From NCBI GenBank assembly GCA_017546175.1, contig JAFYXM010000010.1, positions 62,001-126,000 on the forward strand: 64,000 nucleotides of DNA, in the 5' to 3' direction. This DNA is from Elusimicrobiaceae bacterium. Lineage in GTDB: Bacteria > Elusimicrobiota > Elusimicrobia > Elusimicrobiales > Elusimicrobiaceae. The notes below the pieces were generated by a model. That model had not been told where the DNA came from, made no database searches, and saw only the letters and a list, made by a program, of their open reading frames with translations. Each line of letters starts with the position of its first letter. Within the stretch, counting starts at the first letter, position 1. The translations under genes were made by a program, and so were the position numbers. This document shows, one piece after another, positions 1 to 8,205 of the stretch.

Positions 1-631
1 TGCGGTCATAAATTACTTCTCCTCGGCGGGCACGTTTAGCTCTTCTTTTACTGATATCTTGGCTTAATTCATCATTAAACATCAGCTCAATACCGGAAAG
101 ACCTAAATTCTTAGAATTGGCTTCTCCTAAAATATCAATAGCACTGTCTCCATACGGATGAATGCGTTCATACTCGGGGGTCAACTCCAGCCCTTGGCCC
201 AACGCCGTGCGCAACACGGGACGCATTTGCATATAACTTTCCGGTTTTATCTTTTTAGCTACAAAGAAAAAATTTTTATTTTGGTTCCATCTTTTTTGTA
301 CTTCTTTTTTGGTAAGTCCTAAATTCTCCGATAAAAATGCTATTGTTTCGGTCTTATCTTTTACATAGCGCTTATTTACCCCGCAGGAATGTGTACGCAC
401 AGATTCTGCCAAAAAATTCCCATTTATATCATAAATTTGTCCACGAAGGCGATCTTCTTTTAAAAAGTTGTAAATTTTTTGTTCTGCCTTTGAAGAAAAC
501 TTATCATGCAAAAAAGTTTGCACATAAAATAAACGCACTCCAATCGCCAGCGGCGCCAACAAACACAGCATGCCGCATAATTTCATGCGGGCTTTGGCAT
601 TAAAGGCAAAGGAGTTTTTCTTTTGAAACAT
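1..631 (-). CDS. ftsI: Class B penicillin-binding protein, N-terminal part (cut by window edge)
   Basis: About 210 N-terminal residues are present, running off the window start. A short basic cytoplasmic stretch is followed by one membrane segment (about residues 17-40). The start of the PBP dimerisation domain follows: RGQIYDINGNFLAES matches the family RGxIxDRNGxxLA motif, and GLSGIELMFNDEL matches the conserved GxxGIE stretch. The transpeptidase domain lies outside the window. The gene starts one base after the stop of the small FtsL-like gene and follows rsmH, the usual division-cluster order, so it is probably the septal transpeptidase FtsI. PBP2 cannot be excluded without the C-terminus. 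Confidence 0.85.
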   Translation of the reverse strand, partial: MFQKKNSFAFNAKARMKLCGMLCLLAPLAIGVRLFYVQTFLHDKFSSKAEQKIYNFLKEDRLRGQIYDINGNFLAESVRTHSCGVNKRYVKDKTETIAFLSENLGLTKKEVQKRWNQNKNFFFVAKKIKPESYMQMRPVLRTALGQGLELTPEYERIHPYGDSAIDILGEANSKNLGLSGIELMFNDELSQDISKRRAKRARRGEVIYDR

Positions 632-632
632 A

Positions 633-887
633 TTAGTCTTCCAACACTACAATATTTTGAGGTGGCGTTCTGCGCAGCTTTAATTGCTCTTGCGCCATTT
701 GTCCTACCAGAATGGGACCGGATAAACGGGTATTTTCCAATTCCAAATATTGGTTACGGGCTTCTTTGATTTCCACTTCCGTTTGTAATTTACCGATAGC
801 GCGCCCCGAGCGATTAATCTCAATGCGCATCATCACAATGCCGAAAGCAAAAATGATAATAACAGAAACGATTCCAAATATTTTCAT
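633..887 (-). CDS. ftsL: FtsL/DivIC-like small division protein
   Basis: 84 residues. One membrane segment lies at about residues 4-20, followed by a short heptad-like stretch (IGKLQTEVEIKEARNQYLEL) and a hydrophilic tail. This is the layout of FtsL/DivIC proteins, which bridge FtsQ/FtsB and FtsI at the septum. Sequence conservation in this family is too low for recognition by motif, so the call rests on size, topology and position between rsmH and ftsI. Its start overlaps the rsmH stop by four bases, implying translational coupling. Confidence 0.7.
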   Translation of the reverse strand: MKIFGIVSVIIIFAFGIVMMRIEINRSGRAIGKLQTEVEIKEARNQYLELENTRLSGPILVGQMAQEQLKLRRTPPQNIVVLED

Positions 888-1765
888 ATTCTCTCAATTA
901 CTCTTAATTTAGCGCTGCGACTGCGGGAATTGGCGCGTACTTCTTGATAACTGGGTACAATAACATGTTTATTTACCAATTTCCATTCTCCGCCGGCAGC
1001 CAAATCTTTAAAATATTTTTTGACCAAGCGATCTTCCAAAGAATGAAATGTAAGCACGGCAGCCCGTCCGCCATTTTTAATAACATGTGGCAAAGACGAA
1101 ATTACATTTTCCACCGCACCCAATTCATCATTAACGGCAATGCGCAATGCTTGAAAAATTTGCGTAGCAGGGTGAATTTTGCCACGTCCTCTTACCACGG
1201 TTTCCACGATATTTTTGAGCTTAAAGGTGGTATCTATTTTTTCTTCTCTGCGCTTAGCCATAATGGCCATGGCAATATGATGGGCATTGCGGTCTTCGCC
1301 ATAATCGGTAAAGATGCGTTCTAAATCGGCCAGTCCCCACTCATTAACTATTTTTTCTGCCGTCAATTCAGCCGACAAATCAAAGCGCATGTCCAAAGGT
1401 CCGTCTCTTAATAAGCTAAAGCCTCTTAACGGATTATCCAACTGATAAGAGCTTAACCCCAAATCAAACAAAGCTCCGTCCACACCGTTAATTCCCTCTT
1501 TTTGCAGGGTTTTGGCGGCTTGGGTATAGGAGGCATGGACCGCCGTCAAACGTTCGTCTGACACCCGTTGGCGTGCCATACTCAGCGCTTCTTCATCACG
1601 GTCAAAACCAAAAATTCTAGCTTTGGGGCTTAATCTTTGCAGAAAAAACTTGGTATGCCCGCCTAACCCCAACGTGCCATCTACATACACACCGTCAGGG
1701 TTTTGCAAAAGTAAGTCTGCAATTTCGGGAGCCAAAATAGGAATATGTGTCCATTGATTTTGCAT
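884..1765 (-). CDS. rsmH: 16S rRNA (cytosine-1402-N4)-methyltransferase RsmH
   Basis: 293 residues, normal family length. The SAM-binding motif I is DGTLGLGGHTKFFL near residue 30, followed by GFDRDEEAL. The family signatures RGFSLLRDGPLDMRFD and ALRIAVNDELGAVE are intact. The enzyme N4-methylates C1402 in the 16S rRNA decoding centre. It is normally the second gene of the division (mra/dcw) cluster after mraZ; here mraZ is absent and the upstream neighbour is an HExxH peptidase gene whose stop coincides with this start region. The last four bases overlap ftsL. Confidence 0.97.
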   Translation of the reverse strand: MQNQWTHIPILAPEIADLLLQNPDGVYVDGTLGLGGHTKFFLQRLSPKARIFGFDRDEEALSMARQRVSDERLTAVHASYTQAAKTLQKEGINGVDGALFDLGLSSYQLDNPLRGFSLLRDGPLDMRFDLSAELTAEKIVNEWGLADLERIFTDYGEDRNAHHIAMAIMAKRREEKIDTTFKLKNIVETVVRGRGKIHPATQIFQALRIAVNDELGAVENVISSLPHVIKNGGRAAVLTFHSLEDRLVKKYFKDLAAGGEWKLVNKHVIVPSYQEVRANSRSRSAKLRVIERI

Positions 1766-3027
1766 TAAAATCCCCCTCTAAATCCGTTGGTTTCTACTTT
1801 TTGCAGTTTAGGAATGACCGTCTTGGCAGTGGCTTTGGGGGCAGGACGGTTTGTTTTGCGCACGGAAACCGTTTGTGTGGAAGATATCACTTCTACAGGC
1901 AGGCGCTGGTTAGATTGACCTGATAAAAATAAATGTCCTTGGCTATGCTTCACCAAATCATGCAGCCATACATTTTGCAAAACGGACACCTTGGTAAAAG
2001 GCATTCCGTAAGCTCTGTATAAAGCTTGATGAACGGGAGTGCCCATTTTCAGTTCATTACAAAAGCGATAAAATTCATCACGGGTGCGTTCATTGAGCAA
2101 GTAATCAACTACGCTGTAGGCTTGTGTGTACCATAATTCTGCTTGCTGAGTGGTTAAATGAGACAAATCTTCCACATGGACCATATCTTCTAACGGAATA
2201 TATCCGCCGCGCAATATATTGGAAATACTGTGGTCAATCCAGTTTGGCTTTTGCTGGGTGGAATAAATCTGCATATAAACGGCCATACCTTCAGAAAGCC
2301 AAAGCGGTGAAACAGACGGGGAAAAATAACCGTCAAAATACAAATGGGTAAGCTCATGGACCGATAGAGGATAAAAGTTTTTCCCCTCTATCACGTACAT
2401 GGTATCAGAGCGCAAATCAGAGGCCGCACCGGACCACGCAGGACGTTTGGTAAAGCTCATATAGGTTTTTCTGTTGCCAAACAACATGACCAATATTTTA
2501 TTGGGTTTGGAAAGTAATGTAAAAGGAGTTAAATCTAACATCAAATTTCCGTGAATACTGTCCAACACCGTTTTCAGTTTTTCCTCTACAGATTGATTTT
2601 CACGGTAAATCAAATAATTAAACGTTTCCCCCGTAGAAAACCCCGGCGGCGGCGGTAACCAACGCACTTTATGGTCTGTGCTGGGTGCACGGAAAGGAGC
2701 AGGTACCCCCTCCACTGTTTCACGGCTGTCTTGCATAATTTTATCTACTCTTTCCAAACCGGAAATTAATTCTTTAAATTCTTTTTCTACCAAGCTCTTG
2801 TCTGCATATTCATCTTGATATTCTTTAAAAAGTTCGTCAAATACTTCCGGTGCAATATCTTTTTTCTGAGTAGGTTGGTCAAAGGCATCTTTTTTCTTGG
2901 TATCAATAGCCAATATTTTGGCATAGGCTTCTTTGACATCTATGTCAAAATGACGCAAAATAGGAGGAGCGATTAAAATAGCTCCCAATACCCAAAGTAA
3001 AATAGAAATTTGCTTTATGATATCCAT
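1765..3027 (-). CDS. Membrane-anchored HExxH (peptidase MA-like) metalloprotease
   Basis: 420 residues. An N-terminal membrane segment (about 7-25) is followed by a charged, probably coiled region to about 105. A proline-rich linker leads into a gluzincin-like domain with HELTH at about 224-228 and a downstream glutamate in WLSEGMAVYMQ (about 246), the third zinc ligand of this fold. The basic, proline-rich C-terminal tail has no visible domain. The catalytic residues are intact, so an active extracytoplasmic zinc peptidase is likely; its substrate is unknown. It is packed between rsmG (one shared base) and rsmH in one operon, an unusual place for a peptidase and possibly a link to envelope growth (inference). 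Confidence 0.75.
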   Translation of the reverse strand: MDIIKQISILLWVLGAILIAPPILRHFDIDVKEAYAKILAIDTKKKDAFDQPTQKKDIAPEVFDELFKEYQDEYADKSLVEKEFKELISGLERVDKIMQDSRETVEGVPAPFRAPSTDHKVRWLPPPPGFSTGETFNYLIYRENQSVEEKLKTVLDSIHGNLMLDLTPFTLLSKPNKILVMLFGNRKTYMSFTKRPAWSGAASDLRSDTMYVIEGKNFYPLSVHELTHLYFDGYFSPSVSPLWLSEGMAVYMQIYSTQQKPNWIDHSISNILRGGYIPLEDMVHVEDLSHLTTQQAELWYTQAYSVVDYLLNERTRDEFYRFCNELKMGTPVHQALYRAYGMPFTKVSVLQNVWLHDLVKHSQGHLFLSGQSNQRLPVEVISSTQTVSVRKTNRPAPKATAKTVIPKLQKVETNGFRGGF

Positions 3028-3659
3028 TATCTTTTAAATACGGCTAAAAAACGTTCTTTTTCTTCTTGCGGCAAAATATAACTTACTGATTTTTGTTTTG
3101 TCAGACCTAATTGCGACAATAACTCATTTGTTGCTTCTTCGGGGTTACTCTGATAAGGGATAAAAGTGCCCCCCTCTTTTACGCACGGAGCAATCAGCGG
3201 CAAAATATCGTTAATTTGCCCCATGGCGCGCTCCGTCACAAAATCAAAAGGGCCGACTTCTTTTTGCCCCAAACGTATACATTTCACCACGGCGTTGGTT
3301 AAACCGAGTTTTAAAATGGCCCAGTTCATAAAAGAGCAACGTTTTTCCAAACTTTCCACCAACGTTACTTGTGCTTGCGGCAAAGCCATGGCAATACTTA
3401 GGCCGATATATCCTGCTCCTGATCCCATATCTGCTACAGAAAAAGAATTGCCTTGCGTTGTCTGTAGCAAATAAGCAGCCGCGGCCAAACCGTCACACAA
3501 ATGGCGCGTAAAAATTTCTTCTTTTCCTTGCACGCTGGTCAAGTTTAAAAAATCTTTTTTTTGCCACACCAAATCTGCATACAGGCTGAGCTTTTGCAGG
3601 GAGACATCAGACAAATTTAACCCGTGTTCAGCAGCAAAATCAAGCATTTTTTTCTGCAT
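3027..3659 (-). CDS. rsmG: 16S rRNA (guanine-527-N7)-methyltransferase RsmG
   Basis: 210 residues, typical length. The SAM-binding motif VADMGSGAGYIGLSIAMALP lies near residue 98, and FVTERAMGQINDILPL matches the conserved (S/T)RA(x) region. The enzyme methylates G527 of 16S rRNA. It overlaps the end of mnmG by 20 bases and ends on the first base of the peptidase gene. The mnmE-mnmG-rsmG order is common near bacterial origins; parA/parB, which often follow, are missing. Confidence 0.96.
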   Translation of the reverse strand: MQKKMLDFAAEHGLNLSDVSLQKLSLYADLVWQKKDFLNLTSVQGKEEIFTRHLCDGLAAAAYLLQTTQGNSFSVADMGSGAGYIGLSIAMALPQAQVTLVESLEKRCSFMNWAILKLGLTNAVVKCIRLGQKEVGPFDFVTERAMGQINDILPLIAPCVKEGGTFIPYQSNPEEATNELLSQLGLTKQKSVSYILPQEEKERFLAVFKR

Positions 3660-5424
3660 TTTTTAATCTCCGAAAGCGCTCTATATGAATGGCTAAAAGC
3701 TGAATATCTGCCGGTGTAACCCCCGGAATACGAGAGGCCTGGCCCAGTGTACGAGGGCGAACAGATTTTAGCTTTTGGCTGCTTTCTATCAAAATTCCTT
3801 TTACCGTTGACGGATCAAATCCTTCCGGAATAACGATATTATCTGATTGGGCCAACTTTTCTGCATCTTTTTTATTGCGTTCATAATAGCCGGCATATTT
3901 TTGATGTACCTCTACGTGAAAGCGCACTTTTTGCGCACTCCACGGATAGAGGTCCGTTTCGTCAATTTCATGAGCAGGATTAGCCTTTAGTAATTCTACT
4001 TGTTTTTGGTAATTTTCAAAGGCCTTTTTATATTTTTTATCCAATGTTCCCAATTCAAAGCCGTAGGGGCATAAACGCAAGTCTGCATTATCGTTTCTGA
4101 GTAAAATACGATATTCGGCACGAGAAGTAAACATACGGTAAGGCTCATTGACCCCTTTGGTTACCAAATCATCAATCAATACACCGATATAGGCTTCATC
4201 TCTGCGCAGTACAAAGGGCTCCTTTCCTTGGGTCTTTCTAGCAGCATTGACCCCGGCCACAAAGCCTTGACCGCCGGCTTCTTCATAACCGGTGGTGCCG
4301 TTCATTTGTCCGGCGCAATACAGCCCCTCTACTTTTTTACTCTCCAAAGACGGATACAAATCCATCGGGTCGGCAAAGTCATATTCCACCGCATACCCCG
4401 CGCGCGTAATAACGGCATTTTCAAGCCCCGGCACAGAGGCCAACAAGGCGCGTTGCACTTCTTCGGGCATACTGGTGGAAAAACCTTGAATATAGTACTC
4501 TTGAGTATTATTTCCTTCCGGCTCTAAAAACAACGGGTGAGATTTAACTTCCGGAAATTTCTTTGTTTTATCTTCTACCGAAGGGCAATAGCGAGGCCCT
4601 AAGGCAGTAATGTTTCCGCTATACATGGCCGAACGCATAAAGTTTTCCCGCAAAATTTTATCCGTTTCATCCGTCGTGCGGGTAATGTAGCAGGAAAGGA
4701 ACTTCCGTTTGGCCTGCGTTTGATAATCGGTAAAATGAGAAATGGGTTGAAATGGATCGTCGCTGGGTTGCAAACGGAATTTAGAAAAATCAATTCCGCG
4801 TGCATTGATTCTCATAGGAGTACCCGTTTTGAAACGGATAATATTTAAGCCTAATTTTTTTAAAGAATCAGACAAGTGGTCGCTGGGCATATCGTTATAA
4901 CGTCCGCCGGGGAACATAATTTCTCCGATATGAATAGTTCCTCTTAAAAAAGTACCCGTGGTCAGCACCACCGTTTTGGCGCGGTAAAAAGATTTGCGCA
5001 AAGTGATAATGCCGCAAACTCCTTTGTCATCGGTAGCTACTTCGGTTGCTTCATCTTGGATAATATCTAAATTGGGTTGAAGCTCTAAGGCATGTTTAAA
5101 ATTAAATTGATAATCTTTTTTATCACATTGAACACGCGGAGAATGCACGGCAGGGCCCTTACCTGTATTGAGTAAATGGTAATGCACGGCGGCTGAATCA
5201 GTAATCAACCCCATGGCACCGCCCAAGGCATCAATTTCACGCACAATTTGCCCTTTGGCAATACCTCCGATAGAGGGATTGCAAGACATTTGAGCAATCG
5301 TATCTAGGTTTTGGCTCATCAATAAGGTTTTGGCCCCTGCCTTAGCTGCCGCCAAGGCTGCCTCACAACCGGCATGTCCGCCGCCTACTACAATCACGTC
5401 ATATATTTCTTTATATTCAAACAT
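3640..5424 (-). CDS. mnmG: tRNA uridine-34 carboxymethylaminomethyl-modifying enzyme MnmG (GidA)
   Basis: 594 residues, slightly shorter than the usual 610-630. The FAD-binding motif VVGGGHAGCEAALAAAKAG is at the N-terminus, and SCNPSIGGIAKG and the C-terminal FTSRAEYRILLRNDNAD signature are intact. With MnmE it installs the cmnm5 group on U34 of tRNAs reading A/G-ending split boxes, using FAD, NADH and a folate donor. It starts directly after mnmE, its functional partner, and overlaps rsmG. Confidence 0.97.
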   Translation of the reverse strand: MFEYKEIYDVIVVGGGHAGCEAALAAAKAGAKTLLMSQNLDTIAQMSCNPSIGGIAKGQIVREIDALGGAMGLITDSAAVHYHLLNTGKGPAVHSPRVQCDKKDYQFNFKHALELQPNLDIIQDEATEVATDDKGVCGIITLRKSFYRAKTVVLTTGTFLRGTIHIGEIMFPGGRYNDMPSDHLSDSLKKLGLNIIRFKTGTPMRINARGIDFSKFRLQPSDDPFQPISHFTDYQTQAKRKFLSCYITRTTDETDKILRENFMRSAMYSGNITALGPRYCPSVEDKTKKFPEVKSHPLFLEPEGNNTQEYYIQGFSTSMPEEVQRALLASVPGLENAVITRAGYAVEYDFADPMDLYPSLESKKVEGLYCAGQMNGTTGYEEAGGQGFVAGVNAARKTQGKEPFVLRRDEAYIGVLIDDLVTKGVNEPYRMFTSRAEYRILLRNDNADLRLCPYGFELGTLDKKYKKAFENYQKQVELLKANPAHEIDETDLYPWSAQKVRFHVEVHQKYAGYYERNKKDAEKLAQSDNIVIPEGFDPSTVKGILIESSQKLKSVRPRTLGQASRIPGVTPADIQLLAIHIERFRRLKNAEKNA

Positions 5425-6783
5425 TTACTTACCCATACAGAATTTAGAAAAAATAATTCCCAACACATCATCGGGGGTTACTTCACCGATTAAATCTTTT
5501 AAAGCCGCCAAGGCTGCGCGAATATGCTCAGCATACAGCTCCAACCCTGTTTGGTATTTTAGCTGTACCATGGCACTTTCCAGCTCAGTCTGCGCGTGCA
5601 ATACCGCCTCATATTGGCGCAAATTGGAAATCATTACGCCGTCTTCTTGCGCAAGCTGCGGAGCGGAAACAAAAGCTAAAATTTCTTTTTTAAGGGTTTC
5701 CAAACCGTCCCCATTTTTGCAAGATACATATACCGTTTTCAATGCTTTCCCGTCTAAAGAACAATGACCTTGGGGGGCCTGATCGGTTTTATTAAGCACC
5801 AAAATAACGGGCTTATTTTCTTTTTCAATATCTTGCCATAAATTCTTTTCCTGCGCTGTTAACTCTCTTGTTAAATCTGTTACAAAGATTACCAAGTCCG
5901 CTTTTTCCATGGCGCGCAAACTGCGTTTCATGCCTTCTTGTTCGGCAGGGTCTAACGCATGCTCTCTAATGCCTGCGGTATCGGTTAAAATAATTTTGTG
6001 ACCTGCTATATCCAACGCTTCTTCCACCGTGTCACGGGTAGTGCCGCTTTGGTCAGCCACGATGGCTCTGTCAAACCCTACCAACGCATTGAGTAAGCTT
6101 GATTTGCCGCAGTTGGGCGCACCCACAATGGCTGTCTTTAACCCCTCTTTAATAAATTTACCGACGGAAAAAGTATCCGCCAACTTGGTTAATGCATTAA
6201 TTTGCGTTTGCAAAAGGCTGGCAACATATTCATCTGCAAGTGGTGTCATTTCTTCATCTACATCATCTAAGCGTACTTCTATTTGGGCCAAAAGCTCAGA
6301 CAATGCGGTTTTCATATGTGTAAATTTTTCGCTCAAGCGTCCGTCTAAAGAAGAAAGAGCCAAATCGTGCGCGGCCTTATTGCCGGCGGAAATTAAATCG
6401 CATAAACCTTGTGCTTCCAAAAGATCCATTTTGCCGTTTAAAAAGGCACGATAAGAAAACTCCCCTCTTGCCGCAGCCACGGCACCGGCTTGACACAAAA
6501 GCTCCAACAGACGCCCACGAATATAGGGCGAGCCGTGCAAAGCAAACTCTACCACGTCTTCTCCGGTAAAACTGCGCGGTGCCGGAAAGTAAGTGACCAA
6601 TGCTTCGTCTAATACCGTTTCCCCGTCTTTCAGACGGCAAAATACTTGCTGACGCGGCGGAAATACTTTATCTGCCTGCGTGAGTTTGCGCAAAATAGAC
6701 AGGCTTTCGGGCCCGCTTAAGCGGACCAAGGCAACGGCACTTTGTCCGGCTGCGGTAGCCGGTGCGACAATGGTAGTTTGCAT
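5425..6783 (-). CDS. mnmE: tRNA modification GTPase MnmE (TrmE)
   Basis: 452 residues. An N-terminal folate-binding domain (DTIVAPATA-like start, here TTIVAPATAAGQSAVALVRLSG) is followed by a helical domain interrupted by a G domain. G1 is GAPNCGKSSLLNAL, G3 is DTAG and G4 is NKTD. The C-terminus is FCMGK, preserving the invariant C(I/M)GK needed for catalysis. It partners MnmG. A -10-like TATAAA sits nine bases before the start and no Shine-Dalgarno is seen, so a very short leader is possible. A terminator separates it from khpB upstream. Confidence 0.97.
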   Translation of the reverse strand: MQTTIVAPATAAGQSAVALVRLSGPESLSILRKLTQADKVFPPRQQVFCRLKDGETVLDEALVTYFPAPRSFTGEDVVEFALHGSPYIRGRLLELLCQAGAVAAARGEFSYRAFLNGKMDLLEAQGLCDLISAGNKAAHDLALSSLDGRLSEKFTHMKTALSELLAQIEVRLDDVDEEMTPLADEYVASLLQTQINALTKLADTFSVGKFIKEGLKTAIVGAPNCGKSSLLNALVGFDRAIVADQSGTTRDTVEEALDIAGHKIILTDTAGIREHALDPAEQEGMKRSLRAMEKADLVIFVTDLTRELTAQEKNLWQDIEKENKPVILVLNKTDQAPQGHCSLDGKALKTVYVSCKNGDGLETLKKEILAFVSAPQLAQEDGVMISNLRQYEAVLHAQTELESAMVQLKYQTGLELYAEHIRAALAALKDLIGEVTPDDVLGIIFSKFCMGK

Positions 6784-6871
6784 AGATTATATTTTATAAT
6801 TTTTAGCTTGGTTTTGGGGCATCTTTTCCGTACGCGCGCGCATCTGCGCGAAAATTCCTCTTTACAGACAT

Positions 6872-6905
6872 AAAAAAGCCCCAGCGAAAACTGGGGCTTT
6901 TTTAA
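6872..6905 (-). terminator. Terminator after khpB
   Basis: GCCCCAG stem, six-base loop, CTGGGGC, with A6 and T6 flanks. It works in the minus direction after khpB and separates the rpmH-khpB unit from mnmE-mnmG. Confidence 0.9.
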
Positions 6906-6916
6906 TTCAAATAATC

Positions 6917-8194
6917 TTATTTCGTTTCGTTATTTTCTACATTTTCAAATAACGGTCCGCAGGCACAATCGGCCTGTGCGTCTTGCTCAGCCGGTACCGT
7001 GGCTTGCTCTTGCGTTTGAGGTGCCGCTTCTACAACAGGCTCTTGCACCTGCTCTACCGGCGTTTCTTGCACGGCAGGAATATCTTCGGTTACAGGAGCT
7101 TGCTCTTGCACAACGGATACTTCGGCCACTTGTACGGTTTCTGGCGTTTGAGCAACGGTTTGTTCGGCAGAGGTATTTACTTCGGGCGCAACTTCCGCTT
7201 GGGCGGAAAATTCTGCAGTCGGTTGTTCAATCGGTTGAGTTTCTACGACGGGCGTTTGCTCTGTCTTTTCGGTTACAACGGTTTCTTCTTTTTGAACGGG
7301 TTGATCAGCCGGACGAGGACGCAAGGTTACTTTGCGCCATTGTCCTTCCCCTTCAGATACGGTAATTACAAACTCATTGTTTTCGGCAGCACGGTGAATG
7401 TAGCGACGCAATTGGGCACTCATCGGGCGGAAACGATATACGCTGTAGCCATTTTTAATTTGGTTAATACCATATTCCAAATCAGCATTGATTTTATCTT
7501 CGGCCTTGCGCCAATAGTTTTGTGTATCGGCAATAACGGAAATGGGCTTATCAAAATGGCGACTCAAACTCAAAGTAGCCAAATATTGCAAAGATTCCAA
7601 TGTTTTCCCTTCTTTTCCGATTACAATGGCCGGATGATCACAATCAAAGGTCAGCAAAATGCGGTGTTGTTTTTCGTCCCACCATGCATTAAGGTTTTCT
7701 GCCTTCACGTCCATATGAGCCAAGACATTGTTTAAAAATTCTTTAGCTTCTTGCAAAGGAGCTTGCAAAAACTCGGGAACTACGGCATTTTGAATTTCCA
7801 AAGAAGGAAGAAGCTGTTTTTCATTGGTTTTTAGCACATTGTCAGCTTTGCGATTAGCACCATAAGAGCGGCGCCCTCCGCGTTTGATTTCGCGCACGGA
7901 GCCGTCTTCTTGTTTGCGTCCGCGTCCACCGCGACCGTTGCGAGATCCGTGAGCTTTAGAAGAACGTTTCTTTTTAGGAACGTCCATATAAATTTGAGCA
8001 TCTAAATTAGAAGATACCCAACGTTTTTGGCGTACTTCCACCACGGCATTGCGCGCACCGATGCCTAAAAATCCTTTGCGCGGATTGGTAAGCACGGTCA
8101 CTTCCACCTGATCGCGGCGAAGGCCTAATTTCTTTAAGCCTTTTTCAATAGCCAGAGAAACATCTTTTGCTTCTACTTTTACTTTATGCGGCAT
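6917..8194 (-). CDS. khpB: RNA-binding protein KhpB/Jag with long acidic tail
   Basis: 425 residues. A Jag_N domain covers about 1-55 (TNPRKGFLGIGARNAVVEV). A Lys/Arg/Gly-rich linker runs to about 120. A KH domain covers about 160-222, with IVIGKEGKTLESLQ as its GxxG loop. An R3H domain covers about 235-295 (FRPMSAQLRRYIHRAA). From about 300 to the end there is a low-complexity Val/Glu/Gln/Pro/Thr tail, ending in a small CACGP cluster. The core binds RNA and is linked in other bacteria to cell elongation and membrane-protein synthesis. The position after yidC is conserved. The roughly 125-residue tail is not part of the usual family. Confidence 0.93.
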   Translation of the reverse strand: MPHKVKVEAKDVSLAIEKGLKKLGLRRDQVEVTVLTNPRKGFLGIGARNAVVEVRQKRWVSSNLDAQIYMDVPKKKRSSKAHGSRNGRGGRGRKQEDGSVREIKRGGRRSYGANRKADNVLKTNEKQLLPSLEIQNAVVPEFLQAPLQEAKEFLNNVLAHMDVKAENLNAWWDEKQHRILLTFDCDHPAIVIGKEGKTLESLQYLATLSLSRHFDKPISVIADTQNYWRKAEDKINADLEYGINQIKNGYSVYRFRPMSAQLRRYIHRAAENNEFVITVSEGEGQWRKVTLRPRPADQPVQKEETVVTEKTEQTPVVETQPIEQPTAEFSAQAEVAPEVNTSAEQTVAQTPETVQVAEVSVVQEQAPVTEDIPAVQETPVEQVQEPVVEAAPQTQEQATVPAEQDAQADCACGPLFENVENNETK

Positions 8195-8205
8195 AAAACA
8201 AACTC

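Noticed and set aside
6983..7735. A 250-codon plus-strand frame inside khpB
   Set aside because: Its composition (Leu/Arg/Phe/Gly) mirrors the low-complexity khpB tail on the other strand; khpB has all its domains.
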